Shown one piece after another: positions 23,051 to 34,117 of a stretch of 64,000 nucleotides of DNA (the first letter of the stretch is position 1; the number at the start of each line of letters is the position of its first letter). The stretch spans positions 89,554,334 through 89,618,333 of the forward strand of contig JAUPFV010000004.1 in the NCBI GenBank assembly GCA_036936605.1, in the 5' to 3' direction. The stretch is from Limnanthes douglasii subsp. nivea (taxonomy: Eukaryota; Streptophyta; Magnoliopsida; Brassicales; Limnanthaceae). Under the pieces are notes generated by a model. The model ran no database searches. It was not told where the DNA came from and was given only the letters and a program-made list of their open reading frames with translations. The translations under genes and the position numbers were made by a program.

Positions 23051-24161
23051 CTAAAAAGATTTATTTAATTTGAGAACAAATGCAGATTTGATCTTAATAT
23101 CCCCAAAACTTAGAGTGCTCATAAGTTCCACGATATAAGCATCAATCATATCCTCTTTGTCCCATGTAGCTTGGTTCTTCACAATTGTCAGTTCTTCGAG
23201 GATGTTTCTTTTCCTTAGTGTCCTTAATGGTCGTTGTCTACTCATCCACAATACCTATGAAAGCATATATGTAAATATTATATTCTTTTTTCACTTTCTA
23301 ATACTTCTGAGCCTGATCTTCTAATGAGGACTCTAGCACAACAATTTTAGCTTCATAATCGGTTTTTGTTTCATGAAATCTTTTTCAACCATTTGACTTG
23401 GCTTTCTTGGTTTTCGACACCGTCCATTTTCTCAACGGTGCCTTTCTTATGATGCTCTCAAATGTTATGGTCTCCTTATGTTATGTTTCTTCCTTCTTAT
23501 TTTGTATTAGATTGACAAGATCAAGCGGATAAATGGCATGAGAGTTCACTTTTGCAAGCTAAAAGGTTTCAGTGCCGACAGAACCCTCCGGATTTAGAGA
23601 CTGTTCTCTTTGGTTTTTAATACCAGACTAGATGGGGATTCATTTGACCTCTGACCCTCCCGCACCAATTAATCAGCGTTCAAAAGAGGATGGAGTTGGT
23701 TTTCTGCTATTTGAGTGTCATAGTAGTCGAGCATAACAGGGATGGTGGATTATTTCATCGTGGGGATGATCTTTTGGTGGGTCTTTGATTTTATTCTTTA
23801 ATGCGTGTGATGATTTCTTTCTTTTCAGGGGTGAAGCTGCTTTTTCTGGTTGAGCCGTGATTGGCTTGTCTGCTTTCTCTGCTGTATTATTAGTTTGTTC
23901 TTTCTCCACGACACTTGTACTTTGTTTCTTTGACACTAAATCACCAGTAGTGTCTTTCTTAATTCAATGGATCATGGCCATTTTCATGGTCAAAATAAAT
24001 ACATGAGAATTCAAAGCCTCACCATAATGTTAGATAGACTTAACGTAACAATACACGACATTAGTGTGAGCCAAGTGTTCAGATTTATCTAACTTGGACA
24101 AAAGTTTACAAGCTCGGAATATTAGATTATCTCAGGGTCTAGTGAAAATCGGAGCCCCAGT
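23051..24161 (-). pseudogene. Antisense ORF of element C, C-terminal part
   Basis: Minus-strand segments are 24,161-23,940 (PIFTRP just inside the A insertion point), 23,936-23,718 (72 residues, Lys/Glu/Pro-rich, MSKKQSTSVVEKEQTNNTAE) and 23,251-23,051. The order and antisense placement match the accessory ORFs of A and B. The ORF continues into 34,517-34,118 and 44,265-43,998 once A and D are removed. The function is not known, and stops are present. Confidence 0.6.
24157..24161. repeat. Target-site duplication CCAGT (left)
   Basis: CCAGT immediately precedes the 5' LTR of element A and is repeated at 34,118-34,122 directly after the 3' LTR. Five bases is the expected size for Ty3/gypsy insertion. 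Confidence 0.9.
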
Positions 24162-24902
24162 TGATAACGGGGATTCCCCAGAACGCGAGCAAGGAACACT
24201 GAGAGTCTGGATTATGATGAGCAATAAAAAAGAGAACGAGTTCTATGGCATGGACGAGCTCAACAGCAGGTTAACGTCAATGATAAAGACCGTTGATGAG
24301 CTCAAAGGGACTTCGAGCTCCTCAGTGGATTGAGCTCAATGGCATATACAGCTCGATAATGGAGCGAACTCAAGAACATGTACGGCGTTGCTGAATTCAA
24401 GATCAGGATGAGCTTGACGATGCCAGAGAAGAGTTGATCGACTGGACGAGGAGCATGATAAGATGAAAAGACCTGAGCGCGTCATCAGTAAGTTCGAGCT
24501 TAGCAAAACAGATCAAACCGGGTTTCATACATCAACGAGCTCGAATTCGAGCTCAGCAAATCAGACCAACTCTGGTTTTGTTTAAAGGAATAGTTCAGCT
24601 TGGATTGAAGTACAAATTGCATTTAGTGCCTTTATTTGTAATATAAGCACACGTTTTAACCCATGAGTTAAAACGTGTTAGTTATTCCACAATTATAGGG
24701 ATATCGGTTGTAATGGTTGTTTATTCCACAATTATAGGGATAATGGTATACGTGGGCTAGTGGCACTAAAAGCGTAACCTAATGTAACTACCCACTAATC
24801 TGTATGTTATAAATAGAGAAAACCTATTGATGAATAAAGTGATCTCTTTCTTGACTAAAAAACTATAGACTTACCGTGGCAGAACTTGTTAGTTCCTTAA
24901 CA
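24162..24902 (+). repeat. 5' LTR of element A
   Basis: It runs from TGATAACGGGG to GTTCCTTAACA and aligns end to end with 33,377-34,117. TATAAATAG at 24,808-24,816 is the likely core promoter. The U3 part holds a perfect inverted repeat (24,649-24,660 with 24,667-24,678) and a direct repeat of TTATTCCACAATTATAGGGA about 41 bp apart. Confidence 0.95.
24649..24678. promoter_or_regulatory. Perfect 12-bp inverted repeat in the U3 of element A
   Basis: Arms ACACGTTTTAAC and GTTAAAACGTGT are separated by six bases. Each arm carries an ACGT core. The 3' LTR copy keeps it with one mismatch. It may be a transcription factor site pair or a hairpin; the function is inferred only. Confidence 0.5.
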
Positions 24903-24906
24903 AATT

Positions 24907-24925
24907 TGGCGCCGTCTGTGGGAAC
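24907..24925 (+). other. Primer-binding site of element A
   Basis: TGGCGCCGTCTGTGGGAAC begins four bases after the LTR end. TGGCGCC is the usual start of primer-binding sites in plant Athila/Tat-type elements. A drifted version is seen after the D LTR (34,892) and another after the E LTR (38,300). Confidence 0.85.
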
Positions 24926-24941
24926 TCTTTAACCAATCACC

Positions 24942-26453
24942 ATGGTAGTCACTAGATCAGGAATCGAGAGAGATAATCAGGAAACTAAAAAACAACAACG
25001 CATCGGAGGAGAATTGTAAGTCGTCTCGACCCCACGATTCCTCAATAGGTCAATCCTCTGATACCCCAAACAACGGTGGTGACAGAGGGACATTTGGTTC
25101 AGCCAGCCGTTTCTCCCAGGGAAGAGATGCATCCTCATAAAACCGATAATACGTTGGGGGCTCACATAGTTGCGAAAAATATTCCGACGAATGACTCGGC
25201 GGTTCTCCAACTGGAACAATGAATCCAGAATCTGCAGGAAGAGCAGCTGAAAATAGCGTTTAAACGCGACGCTAAAGAGCAGGCTATGCATGCTACCATG
25301 ACAGGTATGAATGACCTTATTCATGCTCTAACTGCAAGGATCAATGGTGCAAGTAAGACTCATCAACCATCAGGACTGGAGGCGAACAAGGCCAACAGGA
25401 TTGATCGTTCTTCTAAAAAAGATGACAAACACGAAGGTGAAGGTGAGAGCGGGGAAAAATCATAACAGAGGACCATGTGATGAGGTCAAACACACGTCTG
25501 CCAAGCGAGCCCGAGAGGATGAGGACCTTCGTTACAATCAGATCCGCCCAAAGTTATCGGCCTACATATTGAAGGAATCGCCATTTTCAGAGAAAATCCG
25601 TGAAGTCCAACTCCCAAGGAAATTCATTCCGTTCAGGATGGAAGCTTATGATGGAACATGGGATCCGGAGAGGCACTAAGAACAGTTCAGAAACATGATG
25701 ATGGCTTTCAATCCCGACGATGCGATGCTTTGCCGAGCACTATCTATGACCCTTAAGGGTAACGCCATGGACTGGTTCAGTAGCCTGCCGAAATGGTCTA
25801 TCTATGATTTTACTGTGCTATGGAAAGCATTCAGAGAGAGGTTCATGGGAAACAAGGAGCTCAAGCGCGAGCGGGATTCGATCATGGATCTTTATCAGCG
25901 TCGAGGTGAGTCTCTTAAAAGCTATGTTAGACGATTTGTTCATTCCATGAATGCTTTACCAGATCTAGCCAAGAATATGGCGGTAGTTTCTTTAAAACGA
26001 GGGATCGAGAGAAAAGGGGTACTATATGCGGATCTCATCAGGTTCCCAACTGAGAACATGGGAGATCTACTTGCAAGAGCGGACACTTTTATCAAAGTTG
26101 AGGATGCCAGAAGAGGAGCGTCACCTGAGCGGCGTGAGCCAGAGGTCCAAGATGGTGGATCAGAACGAAAAAAGACTAAGGACCAACCGAGAAGGGACTA
26201 CAATCGAAGACCTCAGCAGCTCGATCAACCAGACAGACGTTTCATTCCATTGATGGAGGCTATTTCAGTAATTTATGATCATACAAAGGGGCGTACGAGT
26301 TACCAAGCTCTACGAACAATGAGTGCGCCTGGGTTTAAGCGATCTAATAGGTATTATTGTGCCTATCATCATGACCACAGACACTCCACTAATGAATGCT
26401 GGCAGCTGAGGGAAGAAATTCAGCGCCTGATAGACAACAGTAAGTTGATTTAA
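24942..26453 (+). pseudogene. Element A gag
   Basis: The first ATG after the primer-binding site (24,942) starts MVVTRSGIERDNQETKKQQR, but a stop follows at about 25,017 and frame changes come before 25,344. From 25,344 to 26,453 one frame is open except for a single TAA at 25,677, where relatives have leucine. The Retrotrans_gag domain is at about 25,600-26,110 (RKFIPFRMEAYDGTWDPERH, then AMDWFSSLPKWSIYDF). A knuckle-like CAYHHDHRHSTNECWQLREE closes the protein near 26,360-26,430. The particle protein is damaged only lightly. Confidence 0.88.
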
Positions 26454-26551
26454 TATATCAAACGAACTCAACCAGATCGACATGAGGAAGATCGCCCTCC
26501 AAACACCAAAAAACCAGCGACTGGAGAAGGGTCGGAAGCAAACAAGCAACA

Positions 26552-27070
26552 ATGGTTACCGACCATATCAGGGGGAGTTTTGCTACAGGACAAGGGTCTA
26601 CCCAGAATAAACGAGCTAAAAATGAGTTCGATGTTTACGAGATAGATGGAAATTCCTATCGAAACTATAGAGACCCGGTCGCCGATCTCACTTTCAATGA
26701 TGATGATCTCAGAGGTGTAAGTTTACCCCATGAAGATGCCTTAACTGTTCAGTTGGACATTGGAGGAGTAATGGTAACATGAGTATTGGTCGATATAGGA
26801 AGCTCGGCAAATAGTATCTTCAAAGGAAGTTTTGATCGCATGCAAAATATCCCACCATATCGACCTACTCAGCGGACATTGGTAGGATATGAAGGAAAAT
26901 TGTCACAGTGTGTTGGGGAGGTGGAGCTGGTGGTCAAAGTTGGTCATGGAGCTACAAAAAAGGAAATGAAAATTTTATTTTTTATCTCCGACGCGCCGAG
27001 TCTATATCATGCAATTATTGGACGACCATGGCTGCATAGGATGGAAGCAACGCCGTGCACGTACCAATAA
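26552..27070 (+). pseudogene. Element A protease
   Basis: One frame spans 26,552-27,070 with a TGA at 26,780. The active-site motif reads VLVDIGSSANSIF instead of D-T/S-G, so the catalytic threonine is isoleucine. A downstream IIGRPWLHRMEA block is typical of the end of the domain. The TGA lies exactly before VLVD, where relatives have arginine, consistent with a CGA to TGA change. The same frame continues into the reverse transcriptase. Confidence 0.85.
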
Positions 27071-27199
27071 TGCATTAAGTATCCAGTGGGTAGTTCGATA
27101 GGTATAATTTGAGGCAGCCAGAGGACTGCGCGCACTTGTTATGCAATCGCGTCGGATCCCTCCAAACCTATCCAATAGCAATCAAATGACGGGGGAGAC

Positions 27200-28080
27200 A
27201 TGGTACCAATAACGATGGATCTCACCTCGCCAGAACCAGTGGATGATCCACGAGAAAATACGGATTCACCAACAACGAATGTTACAACAGTGGACACGGT
27301 CATAGATGCTAATAGAGTGCTTCGACTGGGGAATGAACTGACTCCAGATTCAAAGGTACGATTTGTGGATTTATTAGATGTATTTGCTTGGGAAGCAGCT
27401 GATGTTTCAGGAGTAAGTCCTATAATTATAAGCCATGAATTGACTATCAATCCTTGTGCCAAACCAGTACAGCAAAAACATAGAGCATTTTCGGCTGAGA
27501 AGCAGGCCGCTATACTAGTCGAGGTCAACAAGCTCACTCGATTGGGGCACATTCGAAAAGTAAGGTATCCGGTGTAGATAGCCAATTCAGTTTTAGTTAA
27601 AAAGAAGAACGGGCAATGGAGAATGTGTGTAGACTTTACTGACTTGAACCAAGCATGTCCTAAAGATGCTTTCCCATTGCCAAGGATAGATCAGCTCATC
27701 ATTTCAGCTTCAGGTTGTAAATTTCTTTCTTTCATGGATGCATATTCAGGATATAATCAGATTCACATGCACCCGTCTGATCAGGAGCACACAGCTTTTC
27801 AAACCGAGCGGGGCCTCTATTGTTATACGGTCATACCCTTTGGGCTGAAGAATACGGGATCAACTTATCAAAGGCTAGTTAATCACATTTTCAAGATTAT
27901 TTGGGGTAGCATTTGGAAGCATACATTAATGACATGATTATTAAAACACATTAAGAAGAGCAGCACCTTAATACCGTACATATTGTTTTTGATTTATTAC
28001 GCAAGTATAATTTTAAGCTTAATCCGGAAGAATGTTCTTTTGGTGTGGCTAAGGGAAAATTCCTAGGCTACGTGGTAAGT
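27200..28080 (+). pseudogene. Element A reverse transcriptase
   Basis: Motifs in order are KQAAILVEVNKLTRLGHIRK, a TAG at 27,575 in place of a tryptophan, NGQWRMCVDFTDLNQACPKD, FPLPRIDQLIISASG, FLSFMDAYSGYNQI and VIPFGLKN. The catalytic box at 27,922-27,933 reads YIND instead of YIDD and lies in a different frame after a frameshift near 27,900. A further stop follows in the palm/thumb segment (about 27,950). It would synthesise cDNA in intact relatives; this copy cannot. Confidence 0.88.
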
Positions 28081-28122
28081 TAGCAGGGTATTGAGGCAGA
28101 TCCAGTTCAACTAAGCACAATT

Positions 28123-28857
28123 TTGCATATGGGATCACCAAAGAATGTCAAGGAAGTCCAATATCTTATAGGACGATTATCGGCTCTGTCAAGGTTCATC
28201 TCACGTGCTTCAGACAAAAGTCATCCCTTTTTTGAAATATTACGGGGTGCTAATAAATTCGCGTGGACAAAAGAGTGCGACAAGGATTTTGATGAGCTGA
28301 AGCAATATCTTACATCTTCTGAGATTTTGTCTGCCCCTACACCAGATGAGCCGTTATTTATGTACTTAGCAGTATCACCTTTTTCTGTAAGTTTGGTTCT
28401 CGTGCGCGATCAAAAGGGAAAACAGTGGCCAGTGTATTACACAAGTAACACGTTGACATATGCAGAGATAAGATATTTAAACCTTGAAAAATTGGCCTTG
28501 AGCTTGGTTGTTGCAGCTCGGAGAATGAGGCCATATTTTCAAGGGCATGTTATCACGGTGCGAATAACATATCCTTTACGAACAGTGTTGCAAAAACCCG
28601 ATATTTCTGGTAGGTTAACTAAATGTAGCATCGAGCTCGGGGAATACGACATTTGTTTTGAACCACGCGTAGCTATAAAAGGACAAGCAATTGCAAACCT
28701 CTTAGCAGAGTTCAGCTCATCAAGGGAAGAGCATGATGAGATAAATGACGAACAAATGGTTGAGCTCGATCAGTGGATTGTTGAAGTTGCATCTTCAACA
28801 ACAAGAGAAGGTGCAGGCATTGTAATCATAACTCCAACAAGAGAGGAAATCAAGTAG
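28123..28857 (+). pseudogene. Element A connection and RNase H
   Basis: A 244-residue open frame covers the connection region (GRLSALSRFISRASDKSHPF) and RNase H (GKQWPVYYTSNTLTYAEIRY, then LEKLALSLVVAARRMRPYFQ). The domain ends with the family block GQAIANLLAEFSS. It is in a different frame from both the reverse transcriptase before it and the second RNase H after it. Confidence 0.85.
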
Positions 28858-28880
28858 GTAGTGTGCTTTAATTTTTTGCA

Positions 28881-30470
28881 GTGACAAATAATGCTGTAGA
28901 ATATGAAGCTGCCCTTCGTGGCATGAAGTTTGCTTTAATATGTGGACCTCGAGCTATCAAAATCAGATCTGATTCTCAGTTGGTGGTAAATCAGGCACAA
29001 GGTCTTTATAATGTCAAACAAGATGGCATCAAGGAATATCTTGTAATTCTCAAGGAGAATGAGTCCAAATTTACTAATGTTTCTTATGAACAGCTCTCAA
29101 GAAGAGATAATTCAGCAGCTGACACTTTGGCAAAGGTTGCAGCTGCAGGAGACCATCCAACAATTTTGCTCCAACAACTCCATGCGATAGAGCTAATTTC
29201 AATGGTTTCCATGCTTAATTCAATTATTGATGATGATGATTGGCGGACTCCATACCTCCAATACTTTAACCAAGGAACGTTGCCTACGAGTAAAAGTGAG
29301 GCTCGTGCATTGCAAATCAGAGCAGCTAAGTATTGTGTTCTCGATGATATTTTGTATAGGAAAAGCTCAACCAGACCTCTGCTCCGTTGTCTTGATCGAA
29401 GTGAAGCTAATTTTGTGTTGAAATATCTACATTCGGGAGAAGCAGGAGCTCATTGCGGACACCGAACTTTGATTCTACGTTTTCTTCTCGCTGGGTATTA
29501 TTGGCCTGAGCTGGCGAGTGATGCCGAGAATCTAGTATTGCATTGTCACAAGTGTCAAGAGTATTCGAACATGCAACATAGACCTAGCGAGCCCTTTCAA
29601 TATATTCATGTCCCATGTCCGTTCAATAAGTGGGGAATAGATTTGGTAGGTCCTCTGCCAATGGCCACATGCAAACGACAGTTTCTCATCGTAGCAGTCG
29701 ATTATTTTTCGAAATGGGTTGAGGCTGAAGCTCTGTTTACAACCCGCGCTCAAGAGGTATGTGATTTCATACACAACCAAATTCTGACCTGGTATGGTAT
29801 TCCACGAATTTTAATGATAGACAACGGGCCTCAATTTCAAAATTCGATCCTTACAAACTTCTGTAAACGGTATGGGATTCTCCAGCATTTTTCCACCCCT
29901 TATTACCCTCAGGAAAACGGGCAGGTTAAGGTGACTAACATAACATTATTAGAGGGTCTAAAGAAAAAGTTGGAGGGAGCTAAGGGAAAATGGCTAGACA
30001 ACTTAGCAGACGTCCTATGGGCTTACAGGTTAACCCCACGCTCCGCAACAGCTGATACACCATTTTCTTTGGTATACGGAGCTGAAGCAGTTATCCCAGC
30101 CGAGGTCATAGTACCGAGCCATAGGATTGAACATTATGAGGATGAAGCAAATATTATAGCCAGGTTAACGTCTCTGGATCTGATTGATGAAAGACAAGAC
30201 CAGGCCAAGGTCCGAGTAGAGCACTATTGAAGTATCACGAGAGGACGTTTCAATGCTCGTTTGAAGCCACGATCATTCAAGGAGGGTAACTTGGTTTTGA
30301 AGAAGGTTTTTTAGGGTTCTGGTAGTGGAGCAGGTGGTAAGTTCGGGCCAAACTGGGAAGGCCCGTATTCAGTCATTTCAGCAGGACACCATGGCGCGTA
30401 CAGATTAGCAGATCAAGAAGGTCGAGCACTCAAGCATCCTTGGAATGTTAATCACCTAAAATTGTATCTC
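28881..30470 (+). pseudogene. Element A second RNase H and integrase
   Basis: A 449-residue open frame. An archaeal-type RNase H lies at residues about 5-95 (NNAVEYEAALRGMKFAL, KIRSDSQLVVNQAQG, SRRDNSAADTLAKVAAAG). The integrase zinc site is HSGEAGAHCGH...CHKC at residues about 180-230. The core has all three DDE residues: GIDLVGPLPM, LMIDNGPQFQN and PYYPQENGQV. The ORF stops at 30,228 with one extra frame change; the C-terminal segment FGPNWEGPYSVISAG to about 30,470 completes the protein. This is the best preserved pol part in the window. The tandem second RNase H assigns the element to the Tat lineage. Confidence 0.92.
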
Positions 30471-30649
30471 CAAAATGTATTACATGTAAAGATGTGCTCT
30501 TTTTCCTCTTTGATGGCGCGGGGAGGTTTTTTACCGAGGCATCTAAGAACAAGCTTTTGAATGTTTTCAATATAAATCATTATTTTCGCCAATATGTGTG
30601 TGAGTTGTATCTTTATAACCAGCGAATGGGTCAATGACCACGCCATTAT

Positions 30650-30890
30650 TGGCTACGCAACGGACCATACTGAGTCCAGTCTAAGTGTCTATAAACGCGA
30701 ACGGACTAAGTGGCCACGCCTGTGGGCTACGCAATGACCATACTGTGTCTATACTTTGTATTGGGTATATTAGCGAACTGGTCAAAGACTAAGTCTGAAT
30801 AGACTATGCAATAGGGTTCATGAGACCTCTCCGCGAAAATGCTATCATGGCACATGTTGTCTAAGCTACGCAATGAGCCATACTGAGCTC
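30650..30890. repeat. Short repeats between pol and antisense ORF of element A
   Basis: Three near-identical blocks of about 22 bp (core GGCTACGCAATGACCATACT) are at 30,651-30,674, 30,724-30,747 and 30,865-30,886. CCACGCC-containing pieces lie between them. The place in the element corresponds to the tandem array of B at 5,302-5,490. Confidence 0.65.
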
Positions 30891-31779
30891 GGGGTTATAA
30901 AAGGTCTCCGGAAAACTCAGCACACATATAGTCTACACTTACCAACATACGTTTGCAACAATAATTAAGGTAAATTATGCATCGATTTGAAATAATATAA
31001 TCCAGGTACTGCAAGCAGTACCATAAGTTTAACACACACAAAAGAGAGACAACAACAAAGTTCAACAAGATAAGAATATATTACTTAGAGCCACTAGGGG
31101 GTAATTTTTCGGAAGGCTCCATAGTAATATTAGTTTCGGTGTTCTTCTAAGGGGCCACGATCGAGCTTGGGGCAGAAGGCTGGGAAAGGTGAGCAAGGGA
31201 GACTAGATTTAGACCAGGATTCAAGGCCATCAGTTCTGCAACAGCTTTCTGGTTCTTCGTAGTAATCATGTCTATTGCAGCTGCGAACAGTTGCGTTTCC
31301 ATCTCCTCAACAACTGCATTTATCTTTGTTTGCCATTGTTGTTGTTCGCACTTGAGCTGCACATGCCCTCCTCAACTTCCTTGATTAATTTGCTCACCTC
31401 AGAAGTCAGAGCAGCAATCCGATCTGCTTGTTCCTCCCCTCCTACTCCCCTGATTGTTGGCCCTATCCAGCAAATTAGCATTCTGTGTTTGCAGATCACA
31501 ATTCCTCTTCAACAAGTTCTCGTTCTGGTTTAGCACCACCTTATAGTTTTCAGACAAAGCTATTAGCCGCTGATCATTACACAACACAGACTCTTGTAGA
31601 GACGCAACCGCTTTCTCCAACCGGGATTTAGCATCTAAGGCTTCATGTTTAACAGCCTTGGCTGAGGCATAAGCATGCCTCAAGCGGATAACTTCAGTAG
31701 TACAGAATTTAAAAGAGCCAAAAAACATGGCTTCAGGCTTCCATCTCTCCATGACATTTACATCAGCAGGATACATATT

Positions 31780-31889
31780 CTAATAACCCTAAATAAATAA
31801 GTTATGGTGCATCTAAAAACCAGCAAGGAGGGTAAATATATATTTTTCAACTCTACAATTTGGTATATGTATAGGTCAATAAGTTTTAC
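31780..31889 (-). other. Predicted intron 2 of element A antisense ORF
   Basis: The minus-strand donor GTAAAACTT follows GIE codons; the acceptor GGTTATTAG precedes AATATGTATCC. Joining the flanks keeps the frame (GIE then NMYPADV) and links the linker to the coiled coil. Unspliced reading ends in hydrophobic nonsense. Confidence 0.5.
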
Positions 31890-32906
31890 CTCGATCCCTA
31901 GCTCTGTTTGTCTTTGCAAGAGCTCTCTGTTGGATACCTTATCATAGTTGGACATATCAGGTGTCCTACGTAGCTGCTCGAACATATAAGTGGAGGGACG
32001 TGGAACTTGCACTTTTGAGCCCTCCCCTGCAGGTACCCTTTGTTGGCTGATCTCGGCCGCTTTATCACTAGGGTTATTCCTTTCAATATTCTCTGCAGAG
32101 GGAGCTTGAGTTCCCAAGGATGAGCTCAGCGCCAGCTGTTGAGCTGATGCTGCATGAGTTGGTGGTTGCAACACCGGATCTTTCTCGACTTCATGGTCAT
32201 TCTCTTCAGAGTCAGCTAGGTCAACTATCTCCTTAGCTCAGGAGGATTTTGTCCTTCACCAAATTCTGTTGTTGATGGGTTAAGAGGATCTACTCCTTCG
32301 TTAGAAGGGGCTTCGGTACCATCATCCTCTTCATCTCTTAGTTGAAATCTTCTGGTGGTTAGAGAAATGACATCAATTACCTTTTATTTTTTCTTCCTCC
32401 TTGTGTCGAGAGCACCAGAGATAGTCTCTTCGTCTTTGTTTTCTCATTTTGTTCGAGAATTATTTGGCTGAGCAGCTTCAGGCACTGGTGGTGTTTCTTT
32501 TTCATTTTGCTTGACAGTTTTCTCTTTCTTCTTGCCACCATCATTTCCTCGATCAATTGAGAGAGCTGCAGAAAAGAAGGAATCCCCAGGTTTTCCAGCT
32601 TTGCGTGTTACCTGAGGTACTGCTAGACAAATGCCAGGACTGTTTTTCTCAAAAAGTTTCTTTTCTAAAACCATTTTGAGGCGGTCCATGGTAGCTTTCG
32701 AACCGTTTTCCATCTTGACTCCTTCTTCTTTTATGATGCTGAGCTCAGGTTTTGACCACAGTCCTGATTGTAGATAGTTATATCGAGTGAACAATTTATT
32801 GGGGTCTTGTTCCCAAGCTTCAAATACTAAGGTGCTAACTCTGATTAGAGGATTTACGTAGTTGTCTGGCCTTCCTTCTTTCCACAGGGTTTGGTTCGAG
32901 AGTTCA

Positions 32907-32979
32907 CTTGAAGGCACAATAATATGATAAAGGAGTTTGTACAAATTGGTATTTCATTAAAAATAAAAACAAGGCTTAC
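32907..32979 (-). other. Predicted intron 1 of element A antisense ORF
   Basis: The minus-strand donor GTAAGCC follows ERKWKKT; the acceptor TTCAAG precedes the ELSNQTLW exon. 73 bp, AT-rich. Splice sites exist only on the strand opposite to the retrotransposon genome. Confidence 0.5.
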
Positions 32980-33376
32980 AAGTTTTCTTCCATTTGCGTT
33001 CTAGTTGAACATTTAGGGTAGGGGTGCTGTGTTCCTAATTACCCGAAACAAAGACAAAGGAATTTTTCCAATTCCTATAAGAAGTGGGTAGTTCGACGAT
33101 CTACTTTTTAATATGGGTATAGAAGAAAGGAGTTCTGACTAATTTGGTTACATCGGTGCCCGAAAGAAGGTCTGATAAGCATACTTCGGTGTTTAACACG
33201 CATGAGGTAAGAACTACACTGAGCAACAGCCTCCAGCCGTTTGCTGACATCTGGGTGGGGCAGATACACATAACGATTCAAATTATTATTATTATATAGA
33301 TAAGAAAAGTATTTAATTATATTTTAATTTACAGGCATATTAATGTTTTAATAAACCTGCAAACTAGGAGGAGCCC

Positions 33377-34117
33377 TAATAAGGGGGATTCCCCAGAACA
33401 CGAGCAAGGAGTACTGAGAGTCTGGATTATGATGAGCAGTGAAGAAGATAACGAGTTCTATGCCATGGACAAGCTCAACAGCAGGTCGACGTCAATGATA
33501 AAGACCGCTGATGAGCTCAAAGGGACACTGAGCTCGTCAGTGGATTGAGCTCAATGGCATATACAACTTGATAATGGAGCAAACTCAAGAACATGTACGG
33601 CGTTGCTGAATTCAAGATCAGGATGATTATGACGACGTCAGAGAAGAGTTGATCGACTGGACGAGGAGCGTGATAAAAGGAAAAGACCTGAGCGCGTCAT
33701 CAGTAAGTTTGAGCTTAGCAAAACAGATCAAACCAGGTTTCATACATCAACGAGCTCGAGCTCGAGCTCAGCAAATCAGACTAACTCTGGTTTTGTTTAA
33801 AGGAATAGTTCAGCTCGGATTGAAGTACAGATTGCATTCAGTGCCTTTATTTGTAATATAAGCACATGTTTTAACCCATGAGTTAAAACGTGTTAGTTAT
33901 TCCACAATTATAGGGATAACGGTTGTAATGGTTGTTTATTCCACAGTTCTAGGGATAATGGTATAAGTGGGCTAGTGGCGCTAAAAGCGTAACCTAATGT
34001 AACTACCCACTAATCTGTATAATATAAATAGGGAAAACCTATTGATGAATAAAATGATCTCTTTCTTGACTAAAAAACTATCGACTTACCGTGGCAGAAC
34101 TTGTTAGTTCCTTAACA
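33377..34117 (+). repeat. 3' LTR of element A
   Basis: 741 bp, aligning with 24,162-24,902. The first dinucleotide is TA instead of TG. It is preceded by a short purine-rich stretch (AGGAGGAG). It ends GTTCCTTAACA followed at once by CCAGT. Confidence 0.95.

Larger units (their letters stand above)
18270..24161 (+). mobile_element. Element C, first part: old Tat-lineage Ty3/gypsy element
   Basis: The 5' end is truncated or unrecognisable. Readable order: gag tail (18,270-18,720), protease (18,733-19,090), an internal duplication (19,089-19,466 and 19,795-20,170), reverse transcriptase (about 19,620-20,590), RNase H and second RNase H (20,600-21,420), integrase (21,720-22,740), then minus-strand accessory ORF pieces (23,251-24,161). 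The element continues at 34,118-34,517 and at 43,998-44,525, being split by A and D. It is the oldest element in the nest, with the highest stop-codon density. Confidence 0.8.
31147..33260 (-). pseudogene. Antisense accessory ORF of element A (spliced, coiled coil)
   Basis: The protein is encoded opposite to gag-pol, with unknown role. The N-terminal exon (about 33,260-32,980) holds LPTSYRNWKNSFVFVSGN and ends ERKWKKT, matching my memory of plant proteins annotated as putative gypsy type transposon (Transposase_28). After a predicted intron (32,907-32,979) comes ELSNQTLWKEGRPDN and a 150-residue segment to 32,444. After some frame changes, a Gln/Ser-rich linker (32,174-31,890) leads to a second intron (31,780-31,889). 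A heptad-like coiled coil follows (31,779-31,399; SRLEKAVASLQESVL). A last block of 71 residues ends at 31,147. A few stops and frameshifts remain. Confidence 0.65.
24162..34117 (+). mobile_element. Element A: near-complete Tat-lineage Ty3/gypsy retrotransposon
   Basis: A 9,956-bp element with two 741-bp LTRs, a TGGCGCC primer-binding site, gag, protease, reverse transcriptase, RNase H, second RNase H and integrase. A long accessory ORF lies on the opposite strand between pol and the 3' LTR, and CCAGT target-site duplications flank the element. Counting by eye, the LTRs differ at roughly 6-7% of positions. Stops and frameshifts are few, but the protease active site and the reverse transcriptase catalytic box are both mutated, so it is non-autonomous now. 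Confidence 0.93.

Noticed and set aside
22677..23054. 125-codon plus-strand ORF at the end of element C pol
   Set aside because: Only the first part (to about 22,740) is the integrase end; the rest is a chance extension in drifted sequence.
24094..24333. 79-codon ORF at the left edge of element A
   Set aside because: It spans the target site and the U3 of the LTR, so it is not a gene.
27139..27585. 148-codon minus-strand ORF opposite element A reverse transcriptase
   Set aside because: The plus strand carries conserved pol motifs over the same bases; the minus translation is not protein-like.
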